Below are positions 1 to 9,610 of a stretch of DNA of 64,000 nucleotides, piece by piece. A program made the translations under genes and the position numbers. The stretch comes from Maylandia zebra. Taxonomy: Eukaryota; Chordata; Actinopteri; Cichliformes; Cichlidae. Where the stretch lies: positions 2,047,501 through 2,111,500 of the forward strand of contig NC_135187.1 of the NCBI RefSeq assembly GCF_041146795.1, in the 5' to 3' direction. The notes below the pieces were generated by a model. It was not told the origin of the DNA. It ran no database searches and saw only the letters and a list, made by a program, of their open reading frames with translations. Numbering within the stretch: position 1 is the first letter of the stretch; each line of letters begins with the position of its first letter.

Positions 1-469
1 CTCCGTCTAGCGTTCAGCACACTGGAGGTTATCACTCATATTAATCACATTCATTTATAGGCCTGTGTTTCTTTGCATGCTGTCACTTCCTCAAAGCCAT
101 TTCCTGTCTGAAACAGATAAGAAACAGAAAGCCAGCACAGATCCAAAAACTGCAGTTCCTTTAATGACCACTAAAGGCTGATTCTGAAAGTGAGTCAGTC
201 CCCACAGACTACCATGTTATGATGAGCACCTTTCCAGCATTAAAAGCATGTTTCCATTCAGGACAAAATGAGTTTTGGTCTCTGAGATTAGTTTCCCTCT
301 TCATAAATGGCTTTTAGTGGATTCTATTTAAATGCATTTTAAATAGAATTCTCTGATCAGTAATATGAGCTGCTGTGTGGTACAGCCTGACCAACAAGTT
401 TGTTTTGCTGACTGAGCTTCTAGTATTTCATGAGTCTCTTACTTAGCATTGAATGCACTGATTGATTGA
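1..469 (+). repeat. Duplicated lectin-receptor intron, left copy
   Basis: Bases 1-302 match 10872-11172, and bases 303 onward match 14506 onward, almost base for base. This is the intron between the membrane exon and the neck exons of gene A, whose upstream exons are outside the window. The copy lacks the 3.3-kb LINE present in the gene B copy and so shows the empty insertion site around base 302. No exon is seen here. Confidence 0.85.
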
Positions 470-2069
470 GCGGTTAAGAGATGGCCCAGTGTGTGTGACG
501 AGTTATCTACTGCTCTCTCTGTTGTTAGTCCTGTGCATCTTTCATCATGTCAGCTTATTAGTAATCTATGATTGCCAAGCTCTCTCCTCCCTTCATCCGT
601 CTACCGCAAAATTTCTGCACTGCCATCAAGAAAGACTTGATTTCTTACCCCTGCTCTTGGCTGGAGTACCAGCTTACCTTTGCCAAGAACCACAACCATC
701 TCGCTGGAGAAGGCGCCACTGATGTCGTGGCGAGCGGCTGGTGAGGGTCCTAGACTTTTTACATCTTGGTGTTCCCTGGACCCTTTTGGACCCGGTCCCC
801 TTCACCTGGTGTCAACCTTGGGTATCTGCGGCATCATGCACAGATTTCACCTACTTCTCCCACTGCTGCTTCTACAGACGTGGTGCCCATTAGAATAGGT
901 CTGGTGAATTTAAGGTCCATCGTGAATAAAACTTTTATCCTTAAGGAATGTTTCATGTCCCAGAGTTTGGACCTTCTCAGCGTTACTTAAACACAGACCT
1001 CTCCGGGTGAGTCCAGTGTTTTTTCAGAATTATTACCCCACTGTCACTCATACTTTAATACTCTGAGGTCCTTGGGTCATGGAGGAGTTTTGCCGACTGT
1101 TTTCTGCAGCTTTGAACCGAGCCTTTTACGAGTTGAGCCTCTTCCGTCCGCTGCTGTGCAAAGCGATCTATTGGTCACCAAAGTATACAACAAAGATTTT
1201 TTGTGGGAATTTTCAGACTTCTTGGATGAAATTATGTCAAAATATGAGCAAGTTTTAATTGTTAGGCGGAGTTAAAATTCACATGTGCTACTCTGGAAAG
1301 CCTCTGGTAAAAGACTTCTTAGACTTATTGGACTCCTTTGGCCTCACTCAGTTGGTGAACGGCCCGACCCATGAATGTACCCACACACTGGATCTTGCTT
1401 TATCTTAAGGTTTACCCATTTCTAATTTATTCAAACTCTTTGCTCTTGCTCGGTGCTGACATGTTTTTACTCTTCAACGGCTGTTCATGTCTCCACTGTT
1501 TTTAATAATTTAGACTTGCAGCCCTCTGTGTCTTCCAGCACTGAGGAGCTTTCCCTGTAATTTAATTCCTTGTGCCGTACGCCATAATACTGTTGTAAAT
1601 TCTGTGGCTCCAATTAAAACCAGGCGATCAAAGCCCAGATCAGACCCTTGGTTAAGTGATCATACCCGTGCCATCAGATGGGAGTGCAGGAGAAATGAAA
1701 GTTGAAGATGGACAAACTGCAAGTCTCTTCTGAGACTGAGAGCTGGTGTTGTTTTCAAAGAGCTGTGGAAACTGCAAGAGCAAAACATTTTTCCGACATC
1801 ATTGCTGCTAACGCTCACAACCCCCTTGTCCTTTATAATACATTAACACTGCTTTTAATGCCCACGTCCCTCTGAAAGCTTACAGAGAACTCTGATAATT
1901 TTGTTAACACCGGAGCTTGTATTTCTCTTGCCTCCCATCATCGGTCCATCTTGCTCCCCTGCCTGGCTGTCTTTGATCACTTAGAGCTTATTTCCCTTTC
2001 CTCTCTTGAGAAACTGGTTACCAGTATGAAACCAACTGTGATGTCGTTCCTCCACATCTTCTTAAGGTT
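470..2069 (+). mobile_element. Degenerate L2-type LINE, 5' part
   Basis: Broken reading frames read as the start of a fish L2-type LINE polyprotein. A frame near 895-990 contains [15 protein letters not shown] and then LDLLSVT, the usual start of the endonuclease domain. Stops and frameshifts are frequent, so it is dead. The same copy recurs at 14673 onward in gene B's intron and was there before the duplication; a related copy lies at 54150-57105. The left copy stops abruptly at 2069. Confidence 0.7.
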
Positions 2070-2159
2070 GTTTTTTTTTTTTTTTTTTTTTTTGCCTGTC
2101 CTGTTTGGCTCTTTTGCCATCAGAATTGTTGTCTAAAGGCAAAGAAAGATGCCCAACGG
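2070..2159 (-). mobile_element. 5'-truncated poly(A) retroposon tail
   Basis: A run of about 22 T (a poly(A) tail on the minus strand) is followed by about 65 bp nearly identical to 6310-6376, which has the same orientation and also abuts a T-rich tail. It is the 3' end of an L1-like or poly(A)-tailed retroposon. It lies exactly where gene A's intron departs from gene B's intron, replacing the segment seen at 16272-19017. Confidence 0.7.
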
Positions 2160-2275
2160 ATGAGCAGCATGCAGCTCAGCATGTGTTAGTTCCATTCATG
2201 TGATGGGAATAATAAAAACTTCATTGATAAAATGCTTTAAACTTTAAATCAGTTTCCTGTTTTGTTTGTAACCAG

Positions 2276-2323
2276 ATATTTTAGTCACTTTGGAAAAAGA
2301 GCATCTCCAGGCTAATTGTTCAA
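2276..2323 (+). CDS. Gene A neck exon 1
   Basis: A 48-bp phase-1 exon between acceptor ...taaccag and donor gtaaga, encoding about 16 residues including [14 protein letters not shown]. Identical in layout to 19133-19180 of gene B. Confidence 0.7.
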
Positions 2324-4164
2324 GTAAGAAATATTTCAAAACAAATATAAATAAATATTCATGAACTAACTTTGCAGTCATTTTTCCTTTTTTATTCCTG
2401 TTTTATTTTTATTTTATTATAATTATGTTTGTTCTCAACATGCAGCAAAAATAATTCAACTACAGCAAGAAATCAAGTTGCTAAAGGAGAAGATCAAAGG
2501 TAACAAGCTGTTAAAAACTAAAAATCTTTATTACACAACAAAAACTATGAGCAGTAAATAAATACCGCCTTTAAAACGTGTTTGACTTTAAGAGAAGTGT
2601 CCCGATCGATGGACGAGATTTGGAAGCAGCTGTTACTTTAAATCCACTGAGAAGAAAACTTGGTCTGACAGCATGAGAGCCTGTCAGGATAAAGGAGCTG
2701 ATCTGGTGATGATAAACAGCAAAGAGGAACAGGTGGGTGTGTTTGTTCATGTCTGTGTGATCTTTGATGGAGCTGACAGTCATCTGTTACTTGTGTCTTT
2801 GACCTGCTGTCAGTCTGTGACCTGCTTCCTGTCTCCACTCTGATGGATTTCTTGGATTCTCCTTTTTTGTTGCAGACACATTCAAACGTAAAGTTTTTAC
2901 ACATTTGACAAACATTTAATTTACACAGAAATGTTATAAAATGAGAGAAATCCTCATAATCCAGATTATTTTTCTGATTCAATCCAACTGAATCAAATGA
3001 TTTGTTAACACTGATTCCACTGCAACACTGACTGAGCTACAGGAGGAGCTGATATTCATTGATTCTTTGGCTCTTTCTGATTTCTGCACAATGGAAGAAA
3101 AGTTTCATCACAGTTATTCTTCCTTCAGACATGTTCACAAGATGATGTCACTACAACAGAAGTGCTGAATTATGACTGGAGACAATATTTGTGTCTCTTC
3201 TCAAACAGGAATTTGTCAGTAAATTTGGAGGAGAGTCCTGGATTGGTCTGTATGTTAAATACACATCAGGAAGATCTAAATGGGAATGGGTGGACGGATC
3301 AGCGCTGACAGAAACGTGAGACATTAGTTTGTTTCTATTCCAGAGTTATTATTTAGAAGTGAAACACTGATGTTTTGGAAGATAGATCAGCAATACATGA
3401 GTTGAGCTATTTTCCAACAGCCCCACAAACTGAATGTAAAGAAAAGCAGAAATCCTCCTTTGAATGAACAGCTGTGCTTGAACTCTCTTCATCTGCAGTC
3501 TGTGATGACGTTCAGTTACAACAAGTCAGTTTGAAGGAATCAGGATTGAAACATGTTCAAAGCAGCGACCGACACATTTCACTTTGTTCAATTTGTCTTC
3601 ATGTTTTTGTGCTGTAATGTTTCTTTTCTCACAGAACAAAAAGTGTTTCAGAGAATTCCTGTCTCTTCTTCTTTGGTGTTTGTAAAACTTCAGAACATAT
3701 GAAGGAAGAAGCTTCAGTAAATATGACCTGATAGACACACATTTCAAAGTGATGTCTGTAAACAGCTGACAAAACAGTTTCAAACAGCAGAAAGTCAGCT
3801 CTGACTTCTTTTTATTCTCCATTTTTACAGCAGGAAGATTTCATATTCATCAAAGCTTGAAAGCTGTTTTAGTGTGCATGATGATTCTCAGAGAAAAGTC
3901 TAAAGGAGGGAAAGTGGGCGAGAAACCTGGGAAAGAAATACAGCAAATATTGGAAATATTCCAAAAGAGACGCATATTTATATGAATGTGACAATAGTTA
4001 TGAGTTTAGTCCAGTTTCATATCAGATTTGATCTCTCTGACAGGTTCTGGGCAGAAAGACATGGGAATGCCAAATATGGTCACTTTGGAGTCTGCTGTGA
4101 CAGTGATAGGAGATGGATGCGGTCTTATTATTCTTATTCAATGACCTTCATCTGTGAGAAATGA
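2276..4164 (+). CDS. Gene A: C-type lectin-like receptor, 3' exons (partial)
   Basis: Five exons encode the extracellular part of a type II C-type lectin-like receptor: 2276-2323, 2446-2499, 2593-2732, 3209-3315 and 4044-4164 (TGA at 4162-4164). Junctions are GT-AG and phases run 1,1,1,0,2, identical to gene B. The neck exons are charged and Leu/Gln-rich, likely coiled coil. The lectin domain shows KCPDRW, SSCYF, ACQDKG, ESWIGL, WEWVDGS and FICEK. The EPN/QPD and WND calcium and sugar motifs are missing, so sugar binding of the classical kind is unlikely. The cytoplasmic and membrane exons must lie before base 1. The family resembles teleost CD209/NK-receptor-like lectins; the exact orthologue is unknown. 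The frame is open throughout, so the gene may be functional. Confidence 0.82.
2446..2499 (+). CDS. Gene A neck exon 2 (coiled coil)
   Basis: A 54-bp phase-1 exon (acceptor atgcag, donor gtaaca) encoding [16 protein letters not shown], a heptad-like charged helix expected to mediate chain pairing in the stalk. Confidence 0.75.
2593..2732 (+). CDS. Gene A lectin-domain exon 1
   Basis: A 140-bp exon, phase 1 to 0, acceptor ctttaag and donor gtgggt. It encodes [15 protein letters not shown], then a Trp-containing helix with [18 protein letters not shown], the first half of a C-type lectin fold. Confidence 0.85.
3209..3315 (+). CDS. Gene A lectin-domain exon 2
   Basis: A 107-bp exon, phase 0 to 2, acceptor tcaaacag and donor gtgaga. 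It encodes the WIGL-type core (GGESWIGL) and [13 protein letters not shown]. The expected EPN or QPD motif does not follow. Confidence 0.85.
4044..4164 (+). CDS. Gene A lectin-domain exon 3 and stop
   Basis: A 121-bp terminal exon after ctctctgacag, ending TFICEK and TGA. It has an adjacent Cys pair (GVCCDSD). The cysteine that usually follows WND, and WND itself, are absent. Confidence 0.83.
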
Positions 4165-4180
4165 GTTTGGTGCTTTGATG

Positions 4181-5016
4181 TGTCACTGATGATTAAGTGC
4201 TGGCCATTCTGTGTCACGATCCTGGGTCTTATGACCCAGTGTTTTCAGTTTTAGTTCTTTTGATGTTCATAGTGTATGTTTAAGCTTTTTAGGTTTCCTT
4301 TGTTCATTTGCTTATTAGCTCCCCTTTGTGTTTTCAACCCCTGTGAAGTCTCCCTTGCCCTTCGTGTGTTTCATGTCTGTTGTCTTATGTTGTCATGTCT
4401 GCCTCTCATGTTTCCTGTTTTATTTTGAAGAGATCTCGTGTTTTTATATTATGGATTATGTTTTGAGTCCTTTGTTGTACTGTTTCTTGTTTCCCTAGGT
4501 CTCAGTTATGGTTATCATAGGTTTAGTTCTTTGGCTTTGTAATATGGCTTCCCTGTGTTCAATGTGTCTACTGTGACCTCTTTGTACCATGTTTCTGGTC
4601 CCTATATTCTGTCTTCTCAGTTGCTGTTAAGTTTGCATGTTTAGAGTTCAGTCAGTGTGTTTCCTGTTTTACTTTGAAGGTCCATGTCTCATGTGAGTGT
4701 TTCTAGTTTTGCTTCCCTTGTCTCGTCCAGCGTGATTACTCCCAGCTGTGCTCTCCTTCTGTGTCTTGTTCCCTCGTTATCCCTCTGTGTATTTAAGCCC
4801 TGTGTTTCGCTTTGTCAGGGTCGCAGTCTCCCTCATGCTGTGTGTGATTCTCCCCGTGTCTCCTGGTATACTTTATGATTAGCTTTCCCAGTTTAGTTTT
4901 GCATTGCCTGTGTTCTATTTTTCCAGCAATTAAAGCTGTGCTTTTGAGTTCAAGTTCTGTCCCCGTGAGTTTGCGTTTGGGTCCTCTCCTGCCTGCCACA
5001 CAGCCGAAACATGACA
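4181..5016 (+). mobile_element. Solo gypsy-like LTR, 836 bp
   Basis: Starts TGTCA and ends TGACA, flanked by the 5-bp duplication TGATG (4176-4180 and 5017-5021). The gene B paralogue at 22807-22817 shows the uninterrupted target TTTGATGTAAATG. Contains a TATA-like TGTATTTAAGCCCTGTG segment also found in the LTRs near 46340 and 51800, so it belongs to a related family. It sits 16 bp after gene A's stop codon and so lies inside the 3' UTR. Confidence 0.9.
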
Positions 5017-5227
5017 TGATGTAAATGTTTGAATAATCCAACCAAAGACACCTCACTATGAAATGTCCTGCATGAGCCTCAGACTCAGCTTACAGTCTTT
5101 ACTTGTTCATTCTGCATCATATATTGATTACATATATTGTCCCTCTGTGCTCTGTGCTGTACAGTAAGGTTGGAAGTCATCCACACAAAAAGTACTTCAT
5201 TACTCTGTAGTTCCAGCAAATTGTTCT

Positions 5228-5233
5228 AATAAA
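5228..5233 (+). terminator. Polyadenylation signal of gene A
   Basis: AATAAA in a 3' flank conserved with gene B (23026-23031). In gene A the solo LTR separates it from the stop codon and may offer alternative poly(A) sites. Confidence 0.6.
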
Positions 5234-5786
5234 AGTCAAAGTGCAGCTTGTCTTTACTTTGCTTTACTTGGTTTATTCATCAGTCTGTTGGTCCTAAAAC
5301 TTCAGTAAATGTCTTCTTCAGTTTCTCTCAAACGGCTGAAAGTTGCTGCTGCTTTTTATAGTTACAAATTAGGAACTTTAAAACAGATTGAAATGCAGAA
5401 AAAGCATGTTTGGCAAATTTCAATTGTGTGAATTAGTGAAGAATATTGATTTCTGATGTAAAGTAAAGTAGTAAAGTAATCATGTTGAAATCTGATTCCC
5501 TCATGTAATACCACTTTGAACCACAAGATGGTACAGTAAGGCAGCATCTAGTCTGAACTGAGCTCAAATTTGTACTGTTGCTTTTGCACTACAGCAAACT
5601 CTGGTTGTGTGCTGCCCGAACAGTTTTATGTAATATTGGCATGAAATATTAATACTGACAGGAATGGAAGCAATGTCAGATTTAAAAAGCCTGAACTCTT
5701 AAATGTACCCCTACATTTAAAATAGATAAATAATACAATAAAAATGGCAATTAACATAAATGGTATTTTGTTGAGTCAAGTCTGTG
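5234..5786. other. Downstream flank of gene A
   Basis: Includes stretches matching the gene B downstream flank: 5320-5370 resembles 23120-23165, and 5500-5600 resembles 23953-24070. No gene is recognised. Confidence 0.6.
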
Positions 5787-5794
5787 TCTTAGAT

Positions 5795-7570
5795 CAGTGG
5801 TTCTCAAACTTTTCACAATAAATACCCCCTCGTAAAATATGGCTCTTGAAGTACCACCCTTATGACCGACATTAAAGTACAGTAGTGTAGGTCTATTTAA
5901 CACCATATACTGCTTACACCAGACAATTGTATTTCTCATAAGAGTGTTATTTATTTTAACTGTGATAAACAGGATGTGACAACTCATAATGATAACAACT
6001 GTACTGCATTAAAACATTCACAGCAGGTGGGATGTCCGGTCTTTAGGTGATGACCTATGAACCCTGCTACTGGGTTCAAACTACTCTGAATTCATCAAGG
6101 CTTTTTTTTTTTTTAACAGATTTTAATGCTTTGTATCTTGTTTAATTTAATCTGAACAAGCCCCTAAAAACAATCAGTGATCACTGTTGGCCTCTCTCGG
6201 TTTTTATTACCACTGTTCATTTTAAAGCTCAGTTTTTAAAACTACAGCCCAGCCCATGTAGCAGTGTATTTTTTTTATTTTTTATTTTTTATTTTATTTT
6301 ATTTTTTTTTGGCCTGTCCCGTTTGGCTCTTTTGCATCAGAATTGTTGTCTAAAGGCAAAGAAAGATGCCCAACGGATTTACTTTACCAAATTGACCATC
6401 CCAGCCTTGCCGTAATGGTCCATTTGATTCACCTTTTATTGTTTATTTTATTTTCACTTACTGAATACGGGACAGACTTGACTGGGGGAAAGAAGGGGAG
6501 AAAGAAAGAGGGAAAGAGAAACAGCTGGGAAGAGGGACGGGGGAGAAGGGCAAAAACCAAAAACCAACAGAACGGGCAGAGAAAAAAAAATGCATATATC
6601 AATCACCTGGATCACCTGCTGAGAAAGAAAAAAGAAAGCAAGCAGAAGAGAACAAGAGTAATAGAATAAACAACATCACAATGATATATGGGAATATGAC
6701 AGTAAATACTAAATATTAAACATTATTGTGCAGCACATAAGATCAACAGAACACAGTGTGCTTTGAGGTAGGAGCCAAAAAGGGTGTAGTTTGTGGGTGT
6801 GATCACCCGTGTGTACACCTGTGAGCATGGACGCGCTTGTTTTTTGTTTTTTTAAAAGGTTCCTTCATGTAATGATCTGCTAGAGGGTGTGGGGGGGCCA
6901 CAGCCCCGTCCTCCAGGGCGTGAAGCAGGTGTGGAGGAGATCAAAACTCCAGACATCCAGAGGCCCCCAGAACACAAGAGACCAAGGAAGACCAACAGAG
7001 GGGCAGCTGCGCCACTGTCCCAGAAAGAGCTGAGGAGAGTCCCAGATGAGGGCTCACTCAGCAGCCGCGGAGCAGAAGCCAGGGGGAGTTGCAGTGACGC
7101 GCCCGTGAGCTCCGCCGGCAGCCAGCTGCGCCTGAGTGACCGAGCCCCAGGCCGAGAGGCCGGGGGCACCCCACCTCCCATGTAGCAGTGTATTGATGAC
7201 TAACCTCGTATTATGGATGGAAGTTTGGTCCGTTTACAGCATCCTGCCATGTCATTGCATTTGTCCCTAACCATCAGTTACTGAGTGGAAAAAGTTAGCA
7301 TTCATCCTCCAGCTTCACTGTTTTCTATTATGCTAACAGCTGTGTTGCTAGGGACTGTAGCCAACGTAGCACATCATTATATACCAGCTAGCCCGACTTC
7401 CGTAACCCTGTTTAGTTTTCTGTCATTCACTTCAGAAGTGATAGCAGAGCTGTACATTCATCAGAACACAGTATATTATTTAATCTTAAACATTTGGAGA
7501 CTCCCCACATACCACTAGAGGGAGCCCATGTATGGCCAGTGGTACATGTACAACAGTTTGAGCACCACTG
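5795..7570. mobile_element. Non-autonomous hAT (Charlie-like) element
   Basis: Terminal inverted repeats CAGTGGTTCTCAAACT and AGTTTGAGCACCACTG are flanked by a perfect 8-bp duplication TCTTAGAT (5787-5794 and 7571-7578), diagnostic of hAT transposition. No transposase is seen. About 0.9 kb of the interior is a later retroposon insertion (6271-7176). Confidence 0.88.
6271..7176 (-). mobile_element. Poly(A) retroposon nested in the hAT element
   Basis: Flanked by an 18-bp direct repeat CCCATGTAGCAGTGTATT (6253-6270 and 7177-7194). The left end is a T/A-rich poly(A) tail, so the inserted RNA was minus-strand. The 3' part shares about 65 bp with 2093-2158. The 5' part (about 6850-7176) is GC-rich and has a minus-strand open frame from 7181 with no recognised domain. 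Long target duplication plus poly(A) tail point to L1-type target-primed insertion. Confidence 0.75.
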
Positions 7571-7578
7571 TCTTAGAT

Positions 7579-8259
7579 GATACAATGAATATACTGGGCA
7601 TGTATCTGTTACTTTATGATGTGGGTGTAGTGATTTTTTGTCAATAATCTAAATCTAAACTCTTGATCAAATACAAAATGCACTAATGTAAAGGAATGTA
7701 CACAGAAAAGGTTAATCAGCAGCTTATCTAGGTTCAGATCGCAGAGGGGTCACTTCTTTCAGGTGACACAGAGGTGATACCAAGCCAGCTCAGGATTTCG
7801 GTTACATCCACACTAGCCTGTATAGATTTAAAAACGGCGTTTTTCTCTGAAAATGCTCCGCGTCCACACCAGCGTTTTCAGTGTTTTCACAGAGTTGTGC
7901 GTCCATATTGAAACGGCCCAAAACACTTACGTTCCAGTCCTGCACATGTGTGAGACACAAGAAGATTCAAACTGCCTCATTTCTGTCTGCCATTTACTTA
8001 CCCTCCGGCTCTTTGAAACATCATGGCCACCAATTTATGAAGGAAGCTAATTTCTGCCACATATATGCACAGTCTCACTCTTTCCGGCTGTTTGCTGAGC
8101 TCCAGTTCAAATCACTCCTCATTCATGAGCAAAGTGACATTCAGTGCCTTTCAGCTCAATGTCGGCGAGTAGAGATTCGTCCACCAGAGCCTCCACCCAG
8201 TCAACATGGCTCCAAACAAGATTTCTGTGTTATTAACAACAATAAAAAAATCTAAATTG
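7579..8259. other. Intergenic, nothing recognised
   Basis: Between the hAT element and the duplicated promoter. The segment 7795-7920 (TCCACACTAG and CCACACCAGCG motifs) looks like worn transposon-end sequence, but no partner end was identified. Confidence 0.4.
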
Positions 8260-8480
8260 ATAAACCTCCTTTTAGTTTCGCTTTTGTCTTAAATGTACTC
8301 TCAGTAAAAGGTCTCCTAATCACAATGTAAAGCAGATTTGAAGCTAGCCCCTCTTTGTCTTTGTGGTTTGCTCTGCTGCTGCTTCCTGTTTGGTTAAACA
8401 TTGTTTCTGAGGCAACATTTATTAAACACCACTTGACCCAGAAAAACACTGAGCGAAACCCTTTTTTCTTGCCCCTCGAG
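8260..8480 (+). promoter_or_regulatory. Duplicated lectin promoter (orphan copy)
   Basis: Matches the promoter and 5' UTR region of gene B (about 9275-9465): the TGTGGTTT block at 8362-8369 and GCTTCCTG at 8380-8387 have the same 18-bp offset as in gene B. It leads into a broken first exon. Confidence 0.6.
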
Positions 8481-8600
8481 ATGACTGGAAAAAGTTTTTA
8501 GGTTTTACAGAGAAATACAGCAGAGTGGTCCTCAATGACAAAAAGCATCCTTGTGTGTGGTTACAAGAAACTGACAGCAGGAAGCATCAAACATTAAACA
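8481..8600 (+). pseudogene. Pseudo-exon 1 of a lectin receptor
   Basis: ATG at 8481 is followed by an early stop. The segment 8511-8530 (GAAATACAGCAGAGTGG) matches the conserved VKYSR-coding stretch of genes B and D. No intact frame or membrane exon follows before gene B. It is probably the remnant of an extra tandem receptor copy. Confidence 0.5.
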
Positions 8601-9270
8601 ATAACAAAAACAGGCTTATTCAAAGTATTAGTGATCATTTTAATATGTTAAAACCTAACAAAAAAAAAAGAGTGGCGGGAAGCATGGTTGTCATGGTTTA
8701 TGCTGCAGGAGGTCTTCTACGTTTAGTGCAGGTAGAAGTTCATAAAAACAAGGAAGTCTGTCTATAAATTGATGATCAAGTATTACAGAGATCCCCAACT
8801 TAAGTCCTCAACTTAATAAAATTGCTATTACTGTATTTTTCAGACTATAAGGCGCATCAAGTGAAACCAAACAGGCCTACCTTTATCTATATGATCACGC
8901 ACTGTCACACTGTTTGATTTGATGTAAAAGCTCGAGTAGGAAAAGTGCCATATGACCTCTGGTTTTTGTGAAGAAAGTGAAATTTTTCAAACTGCATGAG
9001 GAAGTAAACACCAATGGCATGAAACACAGATTTAAAATGAGTTGAGGGCATTCTTCAGTTGGCCACTAGCTGAAAGAATCTCCTTTGTCTCACTGAAGCT
9101 CTGTTAGACATGTGAGGTGTTCCCGTGTTGGAAAAACTCTGAAATTGGTGTGCTTCTGTCTATTCACAGTATGTACTAATTCAAGACAAAGGTATTCTTG
9201 TTTGTACATGTATGTATTTCTGTTAGTTTCAAAGTTCCGTGTTGCAACAGCCAGTAAAAATGACAGACAA
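8601..9270. other. Intergenic with duplicated gene B intron sequence
   Basis: About 8690-8990 resembles 9780-9960 of gene B's first intron (shared AACAAGGAAGTCT and AAGTGAAACCA), supporting tandem duplication of the 5' gene region. The segment 8825-8860 (CTGTATTTTTCAGACTATAAGGCGCA) resembles a common transposon end. No gene is seen. Confidence 0.4.
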
Positions 9271-9360
9271 TGTTTGTTTGTTTTTTATTTGACATGTGCT
9301 CTCACTCAAAGGTCTGCGAACCACATTGTAAAGTACCAATGAAGTTAGCCTCTCTTTGTT

Positions 9361-9387
9361 TGTGGTTTGGTCTGCTGCTACTTCCTG
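9361..9387 (+). promoter_or_regulatory. RUNX-like and ETS-like promoter motifs of gene B
   Basis: TGTGGTTT (9361-9368) matches the RUNX consensus, and ACTTCCTG (9380-9387; CAGGAAGT on the other strand) matches the ETS/PU.1 core. Both lie about 80-105 bp before the gene B start codon and are shared with the orphan promoter at 8362 and, in part, with genes C and D. RUNX plus ETS pairs are typical of leukocyte promoters; function here is inferred. Confidence 0.5.
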
Positions 9388-9465
9388 TTTGATGCTGATG
9401 ATTAAAACCTGCCTGACTGACAGAAACAGACAGTGAAAGCTGCTCAAATACTTTCACCCACCAAG

Positions 9466-9610
9466 ATGTCTGCAGACAGTCAGACTGCAGCCGATTTTAG
9501 AGTGAAATACAGCAGAAGGATCGACAGTGATGGACGAGAGCAAGAGCACAGTGAGGTTGAGATGCTAGATGATGGAGAACAACATCCTGATGTTGGGCTG
9601 CAGGCAGCTG
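9466..9610 (+). CDS. Gene B exon 1, cytoplasmic tail
   Basis: A 145-bp coding exon, donor gtaagc, ending phase 1. Acidic tail with VKYSRR and [18 protein letters not shown]. It has the same length as gene D exon 1. Confidence 0.85.

Noticed and set aside
3526..3822. 98-codon minus-strand frame in the gene A intron
   Set aside because: Low-complexity, Lys-rich, in an intron with no domain; probably chance.
6889..7185. GC-rich open frames on both strands as a possible host gene
   Set aside because: The segment lies within a retroposon bounded by an 18-bp target duplication and shows no recognised domain.
9466..9610. Possible ITIM in the receptor tail
   Set aside because: The tyrosine is followed by S-R-R or S-R-G, so the required Ile/Val/Leu at +3 is missing.
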